Below are positions 1 through 6,664 of a DNA stretch of 7,377 nt, piece by piece (the first letter of the stretch is position 1; each line of letters opens with the position of its first letter). Below the pieces are notes generated by a model that ran no database searches, was not told the DNA's origin, and saw nothing but the letters and a program-made list of their open reading frames with translations. Origin of the DNA: UBA6136 sp964386975 (GTDB lineage: Bacteria > Pseudomonadota > Gammaproteobacteria > Methylococcales > Methylococcaceae); NCBI GenBank assembly GCA_964386975.1, contig CAYLUS010000065.1, positions 1-7,377 on the forward strand. Reading direction: 5' to 3'. The translations under genes were made by a program, and so were the position numbers.

Positions 1-1263
1 TCGCAGGGGGATACGCCGCCTCCCTCCGGGGTGGCGCTGGCCAAGCAGGTGCTCGACAAACTGGTGATGGAAAAAATCCAGATCAGCATGGCGGCTCGGA
101 TGGGCCTAAAAGTCGATGATGAGACCCTGCGCCAGGCGGTGGGGCAGATTGCCCAGAAAAACAACATCTCAACGGAAGAACTTCGTAATTCGCTGCGCGG
201 CGAGGGTATCGAGTACAGCGACTTTCTGGAGCAGATCCGAGGTGAACTCGCGCAGCAACGGCTTCGTTCCAGTCAGGTCAACAGTCAGATCAAGATCAGT
301 GACCGCGAAGTCGAGAAATGGTTGAAAGATCGTGGGGAGAATGCCAGTAACCCCGATACGGAGTTCCTGCTCGGGCACATCCTCATCTCAACGCCGAGCG
401 CCGCGTCGCCCCAGGCGATCAAGGATGCCAAGGAACGGGCCGACCAACTCGTCAAGGAGTTGAAGTCCGGGCTTGATTTCAAGCAGGCCTCCTTAAGTCG
501 CTCGGATTCCTCCGAAGCGCTCAAGGGCGGTGATTTAGGTTGGCGCAAGATGGCGGCGATGCCCACCATCTTCGTGGAGGTGGTCCCCAAGATGCGGAAG
601 GGCGATATTGATGGACCGATTCGCAGCCCCAGCGGATTTCATATCATCAAGTTGCTGGATGTTCGAGGCGGCGCGATCGATACCATCACCAAGACCCATG
701 TGCGTCACATTCTCATCAAGCCCAGTGAATTGCTGACCAATGAGGATGCCCGCAAGAAGCTGCTGGCGATTCGTGCGCGGGTCGAGGCGGGGGATGACTT
801 TGGAGATCTGGCCCGGGGCAATTCGGATGACAAAGGCTCGGCCGTCAAAGGAGGCGACCTTGGCTTTGTCGGGCCGGGGGCACTGGTTCCCGAATTCGAG
901 CAGGCGATGATTGCGCTGGATCTCAATGAGTTGAGTGAGCCGGTGCAGAGCCAGTTTGGTTGGCATCTCATCCAGGTGCTTGAACGCCAGGAGTCCACGG
1001 ACACCAACGAGCTTTTGAAGAAGCAGGCGCAGAACGACATCTTCAATCGCAAGGTGGGTGAAGAAACCGAACTTTGGATGCGCCGGATTCGCGATGAGGC
1101 TTACGTTGAGTACCGGGTCCTGGAACTGGCTCCGGATGGCTGGAAGCCGCCGGAGGATAAAACCCGAAGCGAGGCCACCAAGGAGTCAGAAAAAGACACG
1201 GCCGCAGCGCCTGAGGCCAGTGATAATGAGGCTGAGAAGGCGCCTGCCAAGGAGTCCGAGTAA
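1..1263 (+). CDS. surA: Periplasmic chaperone / peptidyl-prolyl isomerase SurA (5' partial)
   Basis: SurA is a periplasmic chaperone that escorts unfolded outer-membrane beta-barrel proteins to the BAM complex. The frame is open from base 1, so the GTG at 31 is an internal valine and not the start. By comparison with E. coli SurA, roughly 55-60 N-terminal residues, including the signal peptide, lie outside the window. Visible in order: the helical chaperone core (about 1-340, with MGLKVDDETL and NNISTEELR, which resemble the E. coli core); parvulin domain 1 (about 355-670, GHILIS to GFHIIKLLD); parvulin domain 2 (about 694-990, HVRHILIKP, GGDLGF, FGWHLIQVLE); and the C-terminal core helix (about 1045-1125, ending near ELWMRRIRDEAYVEYRVLE). 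A low-complexity tail rich in Glu, Lys and Ala (about 1145-1260) extends past the usual E. coli end. The stop overlaps the pdxA start, indicating one operon. Identity is secure from the two-parvulin architecture and gene order. Confidence 0.96.
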   Translation, partial: SQGDTPPPSGVALAKQVLDKLVMEKIQISMAARMGLKVDDETLRQAVGQIAQKNNISTEELRNSLRGEGIEYSDFLEQIRGELAQQRLRSSQVNSQIKISDREVEKWLKDRGENASNPDTEFLLGHILISTPSAASPQAIKDAKERADQLVKELKSGLDFKQASLSRSDSSEALKGGDLGWRKMAAMPTIFVEVVPKMRKGDIDGPIRSPSGFHIIKLLDVRGGAIDTITKTHVRHILIKPSELLTNEDARKKLLAIRARVEAGDDFGDLARGNSDDKGSAVKGGDLGFVGPGALVPEFEQAMIALDLNELSEPVQSQFGWHLIQVLERQESTDTNELLKKQAQNDIFNRKVGEETELWMRRIRDEAYVEYRVLELAPDGWKPPEDKTRSEATKESEKDTAAAPEASDNEAEKAPAKESE

Positions 1264-2273
1264 TGCGCCCAAGGCTTGCCCTGACCTCCGGTGAGCCCTC
1301 TGGAATCGGGCCGGATCTCTGCCTTCAGCTGGCATCCCGGAATCTGGATTTTGACGTCATCGTGCTGGGTGACCTGGAACTCCTGGCCGAGCGATCCAGA
1401 CTCCTGGGGCTGGAGGTCTCTCTGGTGCCCTGGTCGCCGGGAGAGGCGACGGAAGCACCTTCAGGAAGCCTACGGGTCTGGTCGGTCGCAACGGCCATCA
1501 ACCATGCCCCCGGTGTTCTCGATCCCCAGAATGCGGACTATGTTCTCGCCTTGATTGACCGGGCGGTCGGGGCTGTCCAAGCGGGGTCTCTGGACGCCCT
1601 GGTCACCGCGCCGATCAGCAAGGCCAGCATCAATGCCGCAGGGATTCCCTTTACCGGGCATACCGAGTACCTCGAGGCATTGACCGGTGGTCAGTCGGTC
1701 ATGGTGCTGACCGCGCCAGGTTTAAGGGTAGCGCTTGCTACCACCCATCTGGCTTTGCGCGAGGTGCCAGATGCCCTGACCGCTCCCCGGCTTGAACGGA
1801 TTCTCGAGGTGCTGTTCAAGGAGCTTGAAAGCCGTCTTGGGATCGAGCGCCCGCGGATCCTGGTTGCAGGCCTCAATCCCCATGCCGGCGAAGCCGGGCA
1901 CTTGGGGCACGAGGAAATCACCGTCATTGAACCGGTGCTGGCGCGTTTTCGTGCCAGAGGCCATCGTCTTGAGGGTCCCTTGCCGGCCGATACCTTGTTT
2001 GTCCCGCATCGATTGGAGGGAGCGGATGCGGTCCTTGCCATGTACCACGATCAGGGACTACCTGTCCTCAAGTTCATGGGCTTCGGCCAGGCCGTGAACC
2101 TGACCTTGGGACTTCCGATCATCAGGACCTCGGTGGACCATGGTACCGCGCTGGATCTCGCGGGACGGGGGGGCGCCGATCCCGGTAGCCTCTTTGCAGC
2201 GCTTGAAGCGGCAAGTCAAATGGTGCGCCATGCCCGGAACGCATCGATCATGAGCGGGAGAAAAACGGCATGA
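1263..2273 (+). CDS. pdxA: 4-hydroxythreonine-4-phosphate dehydrogenase PdxA
   Basis: PdxA is a cytoplasmic enzyme that oxidises 4-phospho-hydroxy-L-threonine with NAD(P)+. The product decarboxylates to 3-amino-2-oxopropyl phosphate, a precursor of pyridoxine 5'-phosphate in the DXP-dependent vitamin B6 pathway. The 336-residue length is normal for the family. Signature motifs are TSGEPSGIGPDL (8-19), TAPISK (115-120), GHTEYLE (132-138), AGLNPHAGE (202-210), PADTLF (241-246) and MYHDQGLPVLKF (260-271), then DHGTALDLAGRG near 292-303. The metal-binding histidines expected from E. coli PdxA (166, 211, 266) correspond to H162, H207 and H262, a constant offset of four, so the active site looks intact. 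The ATG shares one base with the surA TAA, and an AAGGAG at 1249-1254 sits 8 bases upstream, supporting this start and translational coupling. Confidence 0.97.
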   Translation: MRPRLALTSGEPSGIGPDLCLQLASRNLDFDVIVLGDLELLAERSRLLGLEVSLVPWSPGEATEAPSGSLRVWSVATAINHAPGVLDPQNADYVLALIDRAVGAVQAGSLDALVTAPISKASINAAGIPFTGHTEYLEALTGGQSVMVLTAPGLRVALATTHLALREVPDALTAPRLERILEVLFKELESRLGIERPRILVAGLNPHAGEAGHLGHEEITVIEPVLARFRARGHRLEGPLPADTLFVPHRLEGADAVLAMYHDQGLPVLKFMGFGQAVNLTLGLPIIRTSVDHGTALDLAGRGGADPGSLFAALEAASQMVRHARNASIMSGRKTA

Positions 2274-3058
2274 ACCATGCGGCCCGAAAGCGCTTTGGCC
2301 AGAACTTTCTGAAGGATGATCTGATCCTTCAGCGGATGGTGGCGGCCATTCATCCCAAGCCCCCCGAGCACCTGGTCGAGATTGGTCCAGGTCTTGGCGC
2401 CCTGACGCAGGGGCTACTTAAAGAAGGCGTCAGGCTGGATGCCATTGAACTGGACCGGGATCTGGTGACCCATCTTCAGCGCCGATTTCAGGGTGTCGAG
2501 GGATTTCGGCTGCACTCAGCGGATGCCCTTCGGTTTGATTTTACGCCGCTGATGGGGGAAAGCCGCTTGCGCGTGGTCGGCAACCTCCCCTACAACATTT
2601 CAACCCCGCTGATCTTTCACCTCTTGGAGCAGGGGCCGGTCATTGCCGACATGCACTTCATGCTGCAGCGGGAAGTGGTCGACCGTCTGTGTGCCGAGGC
2701 CGGGGAGGGTGCCTATGGGCGCCTGTCGATCATGACCCGCTACTATTGCCGTGCCATCAAGCTGTTTGAGGTGCCGCCTGAAAGTTTTGATCCGCCCCCA
2801 AGGGTGATGTCGGCGATTGTGCGGTTGGTGCCGCACGAGCGCCCGCCGGTCGAGGTCGATCCCAAGCGACTGGGTCGACTGGTGACGGCGGCGTTTTCCC
2901 AGCGCCGGAAGACGCTCCGGAATGCCCTCAAAGGGTGGTGCGAGGTCGGGGCGCTGGAGACCGCCGGTATCGACCCCGGTTCCCGTCCGGAGACCCTCTC
3001 GTTACAGGACTATGCCCGTATCCTTGAGGTCGCGAGGCCAGCCGATCAGGAGGCCTGA
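2270..3058 (+). CDS. rsmA: 16S rRNA (adenine1518/1519-N6,N6)-dimethyltransferase RsmA (KsgA)
   Basis: RsmA dimethylates two adjacent adenines in the 3'-terminal hairpin of 16S rRNA using S-adenosylmethionine, a late step in 30S subunit maturation. The 262-residue length is typical. Visible are the N-terminal RKRFGQNFL segment (6-14), SAM-binding motif I EIGPGLG (37-43), the acidic E60 that should contact the SAM ribose, the ADAL motif with D85, the catalytic NLPY motif (105-108), the MLQREV segment (131-136), the FDPPP motif (173-177), and the FSQRRKTLRN segment (209-218) of the C-terminal rRNA-binding domain. The ATG overlaps the pdxA stop in an ATGA junction, and GGGAG at 2256-2260 is 9 bases upstream. 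In E. coli, apaG and apaH follow this gene. Here a convergent pgm follows immediately, so the operon ends at rsmA. Confidence 0.97.
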   Translation: MNHAARKRFGQNFLKDDLILQRMVAAIHPKPPEHLVEIGPGLGALTQGLLKEGVRLDAIELDRDLVTHLQRRFQGVEGFRLHSADALRFDFTPLMGESRLRVVGNLPYNISTPLIFHLLEQGPVIADMHFMLQREVVDRLCAEAGEGAYGRLSIMTRYYCRAIKLFEVPPESFDPPPRVMSAIVRLVPHERPPVEVDPKRLGRLVTAAFSQRRKTLRNALKGWCEVGALETAGIDPGSRPETLSLQDYARILEVARPADQEA

Positions 3059-3071
3059 GGACGCGCTCAGG
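3054..3071. repeat. Inverted repeat spanning the rsmA and pgm stop codons
   Basis: CCTGAG (3054-3059) and CTCAGG (3066-3071) form a perfect 6-base-pair inverted repeat around a 6-base loop. The rsmA TGA (3056-3058) lies in one arm and the pgm stop (3067-3069, minus strand) in the other. No T-run follows on either strand, so it is not a standard intrinsic terminator. It is the only hairpin-like element I see in the 8-base gap between these convergent genes. It may be chance. Confidence 0.35.
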
Positions 3072-4701
3072 TGATGACGGTAGGCGCCGCCCGTCCTGAC
3101 CGTTTTTTTACCTCACCCAGGGTCTCAGCCAGCTCAATCAGGTCTGAAAGCGCGACTTGGGCATCGAGCGCGTGATGGGCCGGATCTTTTTCGAAGCGCT
3201 CGAGGTAGATGCGAAGCGTCGCCCCTTCGGTCCCGGTGCCGGAGAGTCGGTAGACGATGCGGGAGCCATTACCAAAGATGATGCGGATGCCCTGATTCGG
3301 GCTCACACTGCCATCAATCGGGTCGAGATAGCTGAAGTCATCGGCCAGGACCACGGTATGTTCACCGAAGGTCTTGCCGACCAGGGCCGCAAGCTGTGTC
3401 TTGAGATGCGCGAGGATGCCGTCACCGATCACCGCGGGGATGCCTTCATAATCATGGCGCGAATAGTAGTCCCGGCCATAGCGGGCCCAGTGGTCCCGGA
3501 CGATGTCGGCCACGGACGTTTTGCGCTCGGCAATCAGGTTCATCCAGGCCAAGACAGCCCAAAGACCGTCTTTTTCGCGGACATGATCCGACCCGGTGCC
3601 AAAGCTCTCCTCGCCGCAGAGGGTAATGCGGTTGGCATCCAGGAGATTGCCGAAAAACTTCCATCCCGTAGGCGTCTCGAAGCAGGGAAGACCCAGCGCC
3701 TTGGCGACCCGATCGACCGCCTGACTGGTGGGCATGGAGCGGGCAACACCCTTGAGTCCTTTGCGGTACCCCGGGATCAGGTGCAGGTTGGCCGCAAGAA
3801 CAGCCAGACTGTCGCTGGGCGTGACGAAAAAGTGATCGCCCATGATCATGTTTCGGTCGCCATCGCCATCGGAGGCCGCACCGAGGACCGGCGCGCCGGG
3901 GGCGTACATGGTTTCGGCCAGTTCGTGGGCGTGAACCAGATTGGGGTCCGGGTGTCCTCCGCCAAAATCCTCAAGCGGCACGGCATTGATGATGAGGTCC
4001 GGATTGGCGCCGAGGCGCTCGATCAGAATGCGACGGGCATAGGGGCCGGTGATGGCATGCATGGCATCGAAACAGATCGACAGCGCCCCGGATTTCAGGC
4101 TGTTGCTGATGGCTTCAAAATCAAACAATTGTTCCATCAAGGCTGCGTAATCACTGACCGGATCAAGGATCGTGACGCGCATCCCTTCGAGCTTAGATTC
4201 GCCAAGCTGATCCAGGTTGATATCCGCTGCATCGACAAGGCGGTACGTGTCGATGGCAAGGGTCCGCTGGAAAATGGCATTGGTTACCGATTCAGGGGCC
4301 GGACCGCCGTTTTCGGTGTTGAACTTGATGCCGAAATCCTCATCGGGTCCTCCGGGGTTGTGGCTGGCTGAAAGGACAAATCCCCCTTGGGCCCCGTACT
4401 TTCGGATCACACAGCTGACCGCTGGGGTGGAGAGGAGCGCTCCCTGACCGACCAGGAGGTGAGCAACGCCATTGGCGGCGGCCATCTTGAGAATGATCTG
4501 TGCCGCATCTCGATTGAAGAAGCGTCCATCGCCCCCAAGCACCAGCGTCGATCCTTCAAGGTTCCCCACTGCATCGAACACGGATTGCACGAAGTTTTCG
4601 AGGTAGTGCGGCTGCGTGAAGACCTTGACCTTCTTGCGAAGGCCCGATGTGCCGGGCTTTTGATCCTGAAAGGGGGTGGTCTTGATGGTTTGAATGGCCA
4701 T
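3067..4701 (-). CDS. pgm: Phosphoglucomutase (alpha-D-glucose), PGM1-like
   Basis: This cytoplasmic enzyme interconverts glucose-1-phosphate and glucose-6-phosphate through a phosphoserine intermediate, linking glycolysis to UDP-glucose, glycogen and surface-polysaccharide synthesis. At 544 residues it is full length for the four-domain alpha-phosphohexomutase superfamily. Key sites are the N-terminal PGTSGLRKKV (16-25), the catalytic serine loop SASHNPGG (111-118, Ser113), the Mg-binding loop DGDGDRN (278-284), PTGWKFFGN (344-352), the sugar-binding CGEESFG (362-368), and the phosphate-binding RLSGTGTEGA (485-494). The opening QDQKPGTSGLRKKVKVF closely resembles eukaryotic PGM1 and its bacterial relatives rather than E. 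coli Pgm. The ATG has GAGGA 9 bases upstream (plus-strand 4711-4715). It is divergent from the lipoprotein gene and convergent with rsmA, so probably monocistronic. The long open frame on the opposite strand is a shadow. Confidence 0.96.
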   Translation of the reverse strand: MAIQTIKTTPFQDQKPGTSGLRKKVKVFTQPHYLENFVQSVFDAVGNLEGSTLVLGGDGRFFNRDAAQIILKMAAANGVAHLLVGQGALLSTPAVSCVIRKYGAQGGFVLSASHNPGGPDEDFGIKFNTENGGPAPESVTNAIFQRTLAIDTYRLVDAADINLDQLGESKLEGMRVTILDPVSDYAALMEQLFDFEAISNSLKSGALSICFDAMHAITGPYARRILIERLGANPDLIINAVPLEDFGGGHPDPNLVHAHELAETMYAPGAPVLGAASDGDGDRNMIMGDHFFVTPSDSLAVLAANLHLIPGYRKGLKGVARSMPTSQAVDRVAKALGLPCFETPTGWKFFGNLLDANRITLCGEESFGTGSDHVREKDGLWAVLAWMNLIAERKTSVADIVRDHWARYGRDYYSRHDYEGIPAVIGDGILAHLKTQLAALVGKTFGEHTVVLADDFSYLDPIDGSVSPNQGIRIIFGNGSRIVYRLSGTGTEGATLRIYLERFEKDPAHHALDAQVALSDLIELAETLGEVKKRSGRAAPTVIT

Positions 4702-4739
4702 GTAAGGGGTTCCTCGGTGAGAAGGCCTGAAGTGGCCTC

Positions 4740-4745
4740 ATTCTA
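4740..4745 (-). promoter_or_regulatory. Candidate -10 element for pgm
   Basis: Read on the minus strand this hexamer is TAGAAT, five of six matches to TATAAT. It lies 38 bases before the pgm ATG, implying an untranslated leader of about 30 bases. I find no good -35 hexamer 16-18 bases upstream, where the DNA is GC-rich, so it is a weak prediction. Confidence 0.3.
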
Positions 4746-4830
4746 CCCAAACCCGGTGCCTTCGGGCGGCCGTTCGGCATTGGCGTGGACCTGGGTCCCT
4801 CCGCCTGTTTTGCGCTAAATATCGCTTTTT

Positions 4831-4910
4831 TTGCAAAACTGGTGTCATTGCAACAAAATGTGTGAAAATAACACTGGAAAGTTTGCAGGAATCCCGGCAA
4901 ACTAGATACT
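4831..4910 (+). promoter_or_regulatory. AT-rich upstream control region of the lipoprotein gene
   Basis: This part of the 290-base divergent intergenic region (4702-4991) is visibly AT-richer than the rest of the window. TTGCA occurs three times, at 4831, 4848 and 4883; the first two are the palindrome TTGCAA, spaced 17 bases apart. GTTTGC (4881-4886) and GCAAAC (4897-4902) form a 6-bp dyad with a 10-base centre. A possible promoter is TTGCAG (4883-4888) with GATACT (4905-4910) at 16-base spacing, giving a leader of about 75 bases, but both hexamers are imperfect. The dyad would overlap the -35 and spacer, where a regulator could bind. The rest of 4702-4830 is GC-rich and I see no gene or RNA there. 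Confidence 0.4.
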
Positions 4911-4991
4911 GAGTGGCATATGTGCTAAGCGAAATGTGATGGTGCAGATGCTTTCTTGAAACGATCGCAATAAGCAAGAAGGAAACTGACA

Positions 4992-5246
4992 ATGAATGCA
5001 ACCAAGCTCTCTATCGTTCTTCTGTCTGCTGGCCTGGCTGTTGGCTGCGCCAGCAAGAGCGACCTGGCTGCTCTGCAGACCCAGGTTGATGGCCTGAAGG
5101 CTGAAATCTCTTCTGTGAAGAGCACCGCTGACGAAGCACTTTCAGCTGCAACCAGCGCTGACGCTGCTGCTCGCCGCGCTGCTGCTGCTGCTGAAGAAGT
5201 CAATGCGAAGCTCGACCGTGGCTTCCGCAAGGGCGCAATGAAGTAA
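4992..5246 (+). CDS. Small Lpp/OprI-like alanine-zipper outer-membrane lipoprotein
   Basis: This 84-residue protein has a type II signal peptide: MNATK, a hydrophobic stretch, then AVGC with lipidated Cys19. The +2 residue is Ala, not Asp, which favours Lol-dependent sorting to the outer membrane. The mature 66 residues form one predicted coiled coil: residues 25, 28, 32, 35, 39, 42, 46, 49, 53, 56, 60, 63, 67, 70 and 74 follow an unbroken 3-4 spacing and read L,L,V,L,I,V, then seven Ala, then V,L. This leucine-to-alanine zipper design resembles Pseudomonas OprI and E. coli Lpp, which trimerise in the envelope. The C-terminal Lys84 could be joined to peptidoglycan as in Lpp. AAGGA (4979-4983) sits 8 bases before the ATG. 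Heavy GCT/CTG codon use differs from the neighbouring genes and suggests high expression. The family assignment rests on architecture; exact orthology to lpp or oprI is not shown. Confidence 0.88.
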   Translation: MNATKLSIVLLSAGLAVGCASKSDLAALQTQVDGLKAEISSVKSTADEALSAATSADAAARRAAAAAEEVNAKLDRGFRKGAMK

Positions 5247-5270
5247 GTTTCTACTTACCTCATTCCCTTG

Positions 5271-5304
5271 AAACCCCGGCCGGGCTTGCCCGCCGGGGTT
5301 TTTT
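5271..5304 (+). terminator. Strong intrinsic terminator after the lipoprotein gene
   Basis: AAACCCCGGC (5271-5280) pairs perfectly with GCCGGGGTTT (5292-5301). Inside it, GGG (5282-5284) pairs with CCC (5289-5291) around a CTTG tetraloop, leaving C5281 as a single bulge. Six T residues (5299-5304) close the structure. It lies 25 bases after the lipoprotein stop, fitting a short, abundant mRNA. On the opposite strand the hairpin is followed by only three T, so it may stop purD transcripts less efficiently. Confidence 0.92.
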
Positions 5305-5342
5305 AACGCCTTTCGCCAGGCGAAGCGCCTGATCCTTCGGGC

Positions 5343-6629
5343 TTAAGCGCCCCGCTGAACCGCGCGATAGCCGATATCTTTTCGGTAAAACCCGCCCTTG
5401 AACTGAATCTGGCCCGCCCTTGCATAGGCCTTTTGCTGGGCCTCGCGGACCGTCTCACCGAGCGCTGCAACACACAGGACGCGTCCGCCTGCCGTGACGA
5501 CGTCCCCGTTTTCCAAAAGCGCGGTCCCCGCATGAAACACCTTGACCTCGGATGTGTCCCCGTCATGGAGCCCAGTGATTGGGTCGCCCTTGGCGTAATC
5601 CGAAGGATAACCCGCGGCCGCCATGACCACACCGAGGGCCGGTCGGGGATCCCACGTGGCGGATACGCCATCTAGGCGACCTTCCAGCGCTGTCAGGCAG
5701 AGGCCGGGAAGATCGCTATGAAGCCTCAGAAGAATGGGCTGGGTTTCGGGATCACCAAAGCGGCAGTTAAATTCCAAAACGCGGATCTCGCCCTTTGGCG
5801 ACACCATGAGGCCGGCATACAGAAAACCGGTGTAGGGAATCCCGTCCTCGGCCATGCCGCGGAGGGTGGGTAGGATGACCTCGTTCATGGCCCGTTCATG
5901 AACCTCAGGGGTCACCACCGGGGCCGGAGAGTAGGCACCCATGCCGCCGGTGTTGGGGCCGCTGTCCCCTTCATCCCGCGCCTTGTGGTCCTGGGAACTC
6001 GCCATCGCCAGGGCATGCTGTCCATCGGCCATGACAATGAAGCTGGCCTCCTCGCCGACCAGAAACTCCTCGACCACCACCCGATGTCCGGCCTCACCAA
6101 AGGCATTACCTGCCAGCATGTCGGATACCGCAGCGATGGCTTCAGCCTCGCTCATGGCGACCACCACCCCCTTGCCCGCCGCAAGACCATCTGCCTTGAC
6201 CACGATCGGCGCCCCCTGGGCCCTGATGTAGTCAACTGCAGGAGCCACCTCGGTGAAGGTCTGGTAATGGGCGGTCGGGATGCCGTGCCGTGCCATGAAG
6301 TCCTTGCAGAAGGCCTTGGAACCCTCCAGTTGCGCGGCCGCCTTGCGGGGACCAAAACACTTGAGGCCCTTTTCTTCGAAGCGGTCGACAATGCCAAGGA
6401 CCAGAGGGGCCTCCGGTCCGACGATGGTCAGGTCAATGCCTTCGTCCAACGCAAAGCGCAGCAGCGCCTCGATATCATCAGCGGCAATGGCGACATTTCG
6501 GAGTGCGGGTTCAAGCGCAGTACCCGCATTACCCGGTGCCACAAAGACCTGTTCGGCATCGGCTGAGAGGGATGCCTTCCAGGCGAGGGCATGTTCACGT
6601 CCGCCGCCTCCCACAATCAGTATCTTCAT
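5343..6629 (-). CDS. purD: Phosphoribosylamine-glycine ligase PurD (GAR synthetase)
   Basis: PurD is a cytoplasmic ATP-grasp enzyme that joins 5-phosphoribosylamine and glycine to make glycinamide ribonucleotide, the second step of de novo purine synthesis. At 428 residues it is the normal bacterial single-domain length. Motifs are the N-terminal ILIVGGGGREHALAWK (3-18), VGPEAPL (70-76), LEGSKAFCK (101-109), the ATP-binding loop VKADGLAAGKGV (144-155), GEEAS (192-196), the glycine-rich GPNTGGMGAYSP (224-235), and metal- and ATP-site EFNCRFGDPETQ (286-297). Nothing essential appears to be missing. Upstream of the ATG is AAGGG with 6-base spacing, inside an inverted repeat. The gene stands alone: purH, often adjacent in gammaproteobacteria, is not on either side in this window. 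It converges on the lipoprotein gene and diverges from the HpnM-like gene. Confidence 0.97.
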   Translation of the reverse strand: MKILIVGGGGREHALAWKASLSADAEQVFVAPGNAGTALEPALRNVAIAADDIEALLRFALDEGIDLTIVGPEAPLVLGIVDRFEEKGLKCFGPRKAAAQLEGSKAFCKDFMARHGIPTAHYQTFTEVAPAVDYIRAQGAPIVVKADGLAAGKGVVVAMSEAEAIAAVSDMLAGNAFGEAGHRVVVEEFLVGEEASFIVMADGQHALAMASSQDHKARDEGDSGPNTGGMGAYSPAPVVTPEVHERAMNEVILPTLRGMAEDGIPYTGFLYAGLMVSPKGEIRVLEFNCRFGDPETQPILLRLHSDLPGLCLTALEGRLDGVSATWDPRPALGVVMAAAGYPSDYAKGDPITGLHDGDTSEVKVFHAGTALLENGDVVTAGGRVLCVAALGETVREAQQKAYARAGQIQFKGGFYRKDIGYRAVQRGA

Positions 6630-6635
6630 CGCCTG

Positions 6636-6662
6636 CCCTTTTTTATTGGATTCAAAAAAGGG
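6636..6662 (-). repeat. Inverted repeat in the purD leader covering the Shine-Dalgarno
   Basis: CCCTTTTTT (6636-6644) and AAAAAAGGG (6654-6662) are perfect 9-bp arms separated by 9 bases. In the purD transcript, the arm nearer the start codon would be AAAAAAGGG, which holds the likely ribosome binding site 6 bases before the ATG. A folded hairpin would hide it. Six of the nine pairs are A-U, so the stem is weak. If transcription starts at the candidate -10 at 6665-6670, the distal arm would be only partly transcribed. Confidence 0.5.
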
Positions 6663-6664
6663 AG

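Noticed and set aside
31..33. GTG at 31 as the surA start codon
   Set aside because: The frame is open back to base 1 and the upstream codons align with the SurA chaperone core. Starting at 31 would lack a signal peptide, which a periplasmic chaperone needs.
535..966. 143-codon minus-strand open frame opposite surA
   Set aside because: It overlaps the two parvulin domains of an intact surA and shows no family features of its own.
3157..4371. 404-codon open frame on the plus strand opposite pgm
   Set aside because: It lies fully antisense to a gene with all phosphoglucomutase motifs. Its translation has no recognisable domain, and long antisense frames are common in GC-rich coding DNA with third-position bias.
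4787..4798. GGACC/GGTCC inverted repeat in the pgm-lipoprotein gap
   Set aside because: The 2-base centre cannot form a normal hairpin loop at full pairing, and such 5-bp repeats are expected by chance in GC-rich DNA.
4914..4927. Sigma-54-like TGGC...TGC sequence upstream of the lipoprotein gene
   Set aside because: The spacing between the GG and GC dinucleotides is too short for a -24/-12 promoter.
5243..5258. Small hairpin GTAAG...CTTAC at the lipoprotein stop codon
   Set aside because: It is only 5-6 mostly A-T pairs, with a much stronger terminator just downstream, so it needs no separate role.
5317..5331. CAGGCG...CGCCTG hairpin just past the purD stop as a purD terminator
   Set aside because: The stem is six base pairs and is not followed by a T-run on the minus strand, so I cannot support it as an intrinsic terminator.
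5898..6566. 222-codon open frame on the plus strand opposite purD
   Set aside because: Same reasoning: it is antisense to intact purD, its translation is rich in His, Arg and Gly with no motif, and there is no convincing ribosome binding site.
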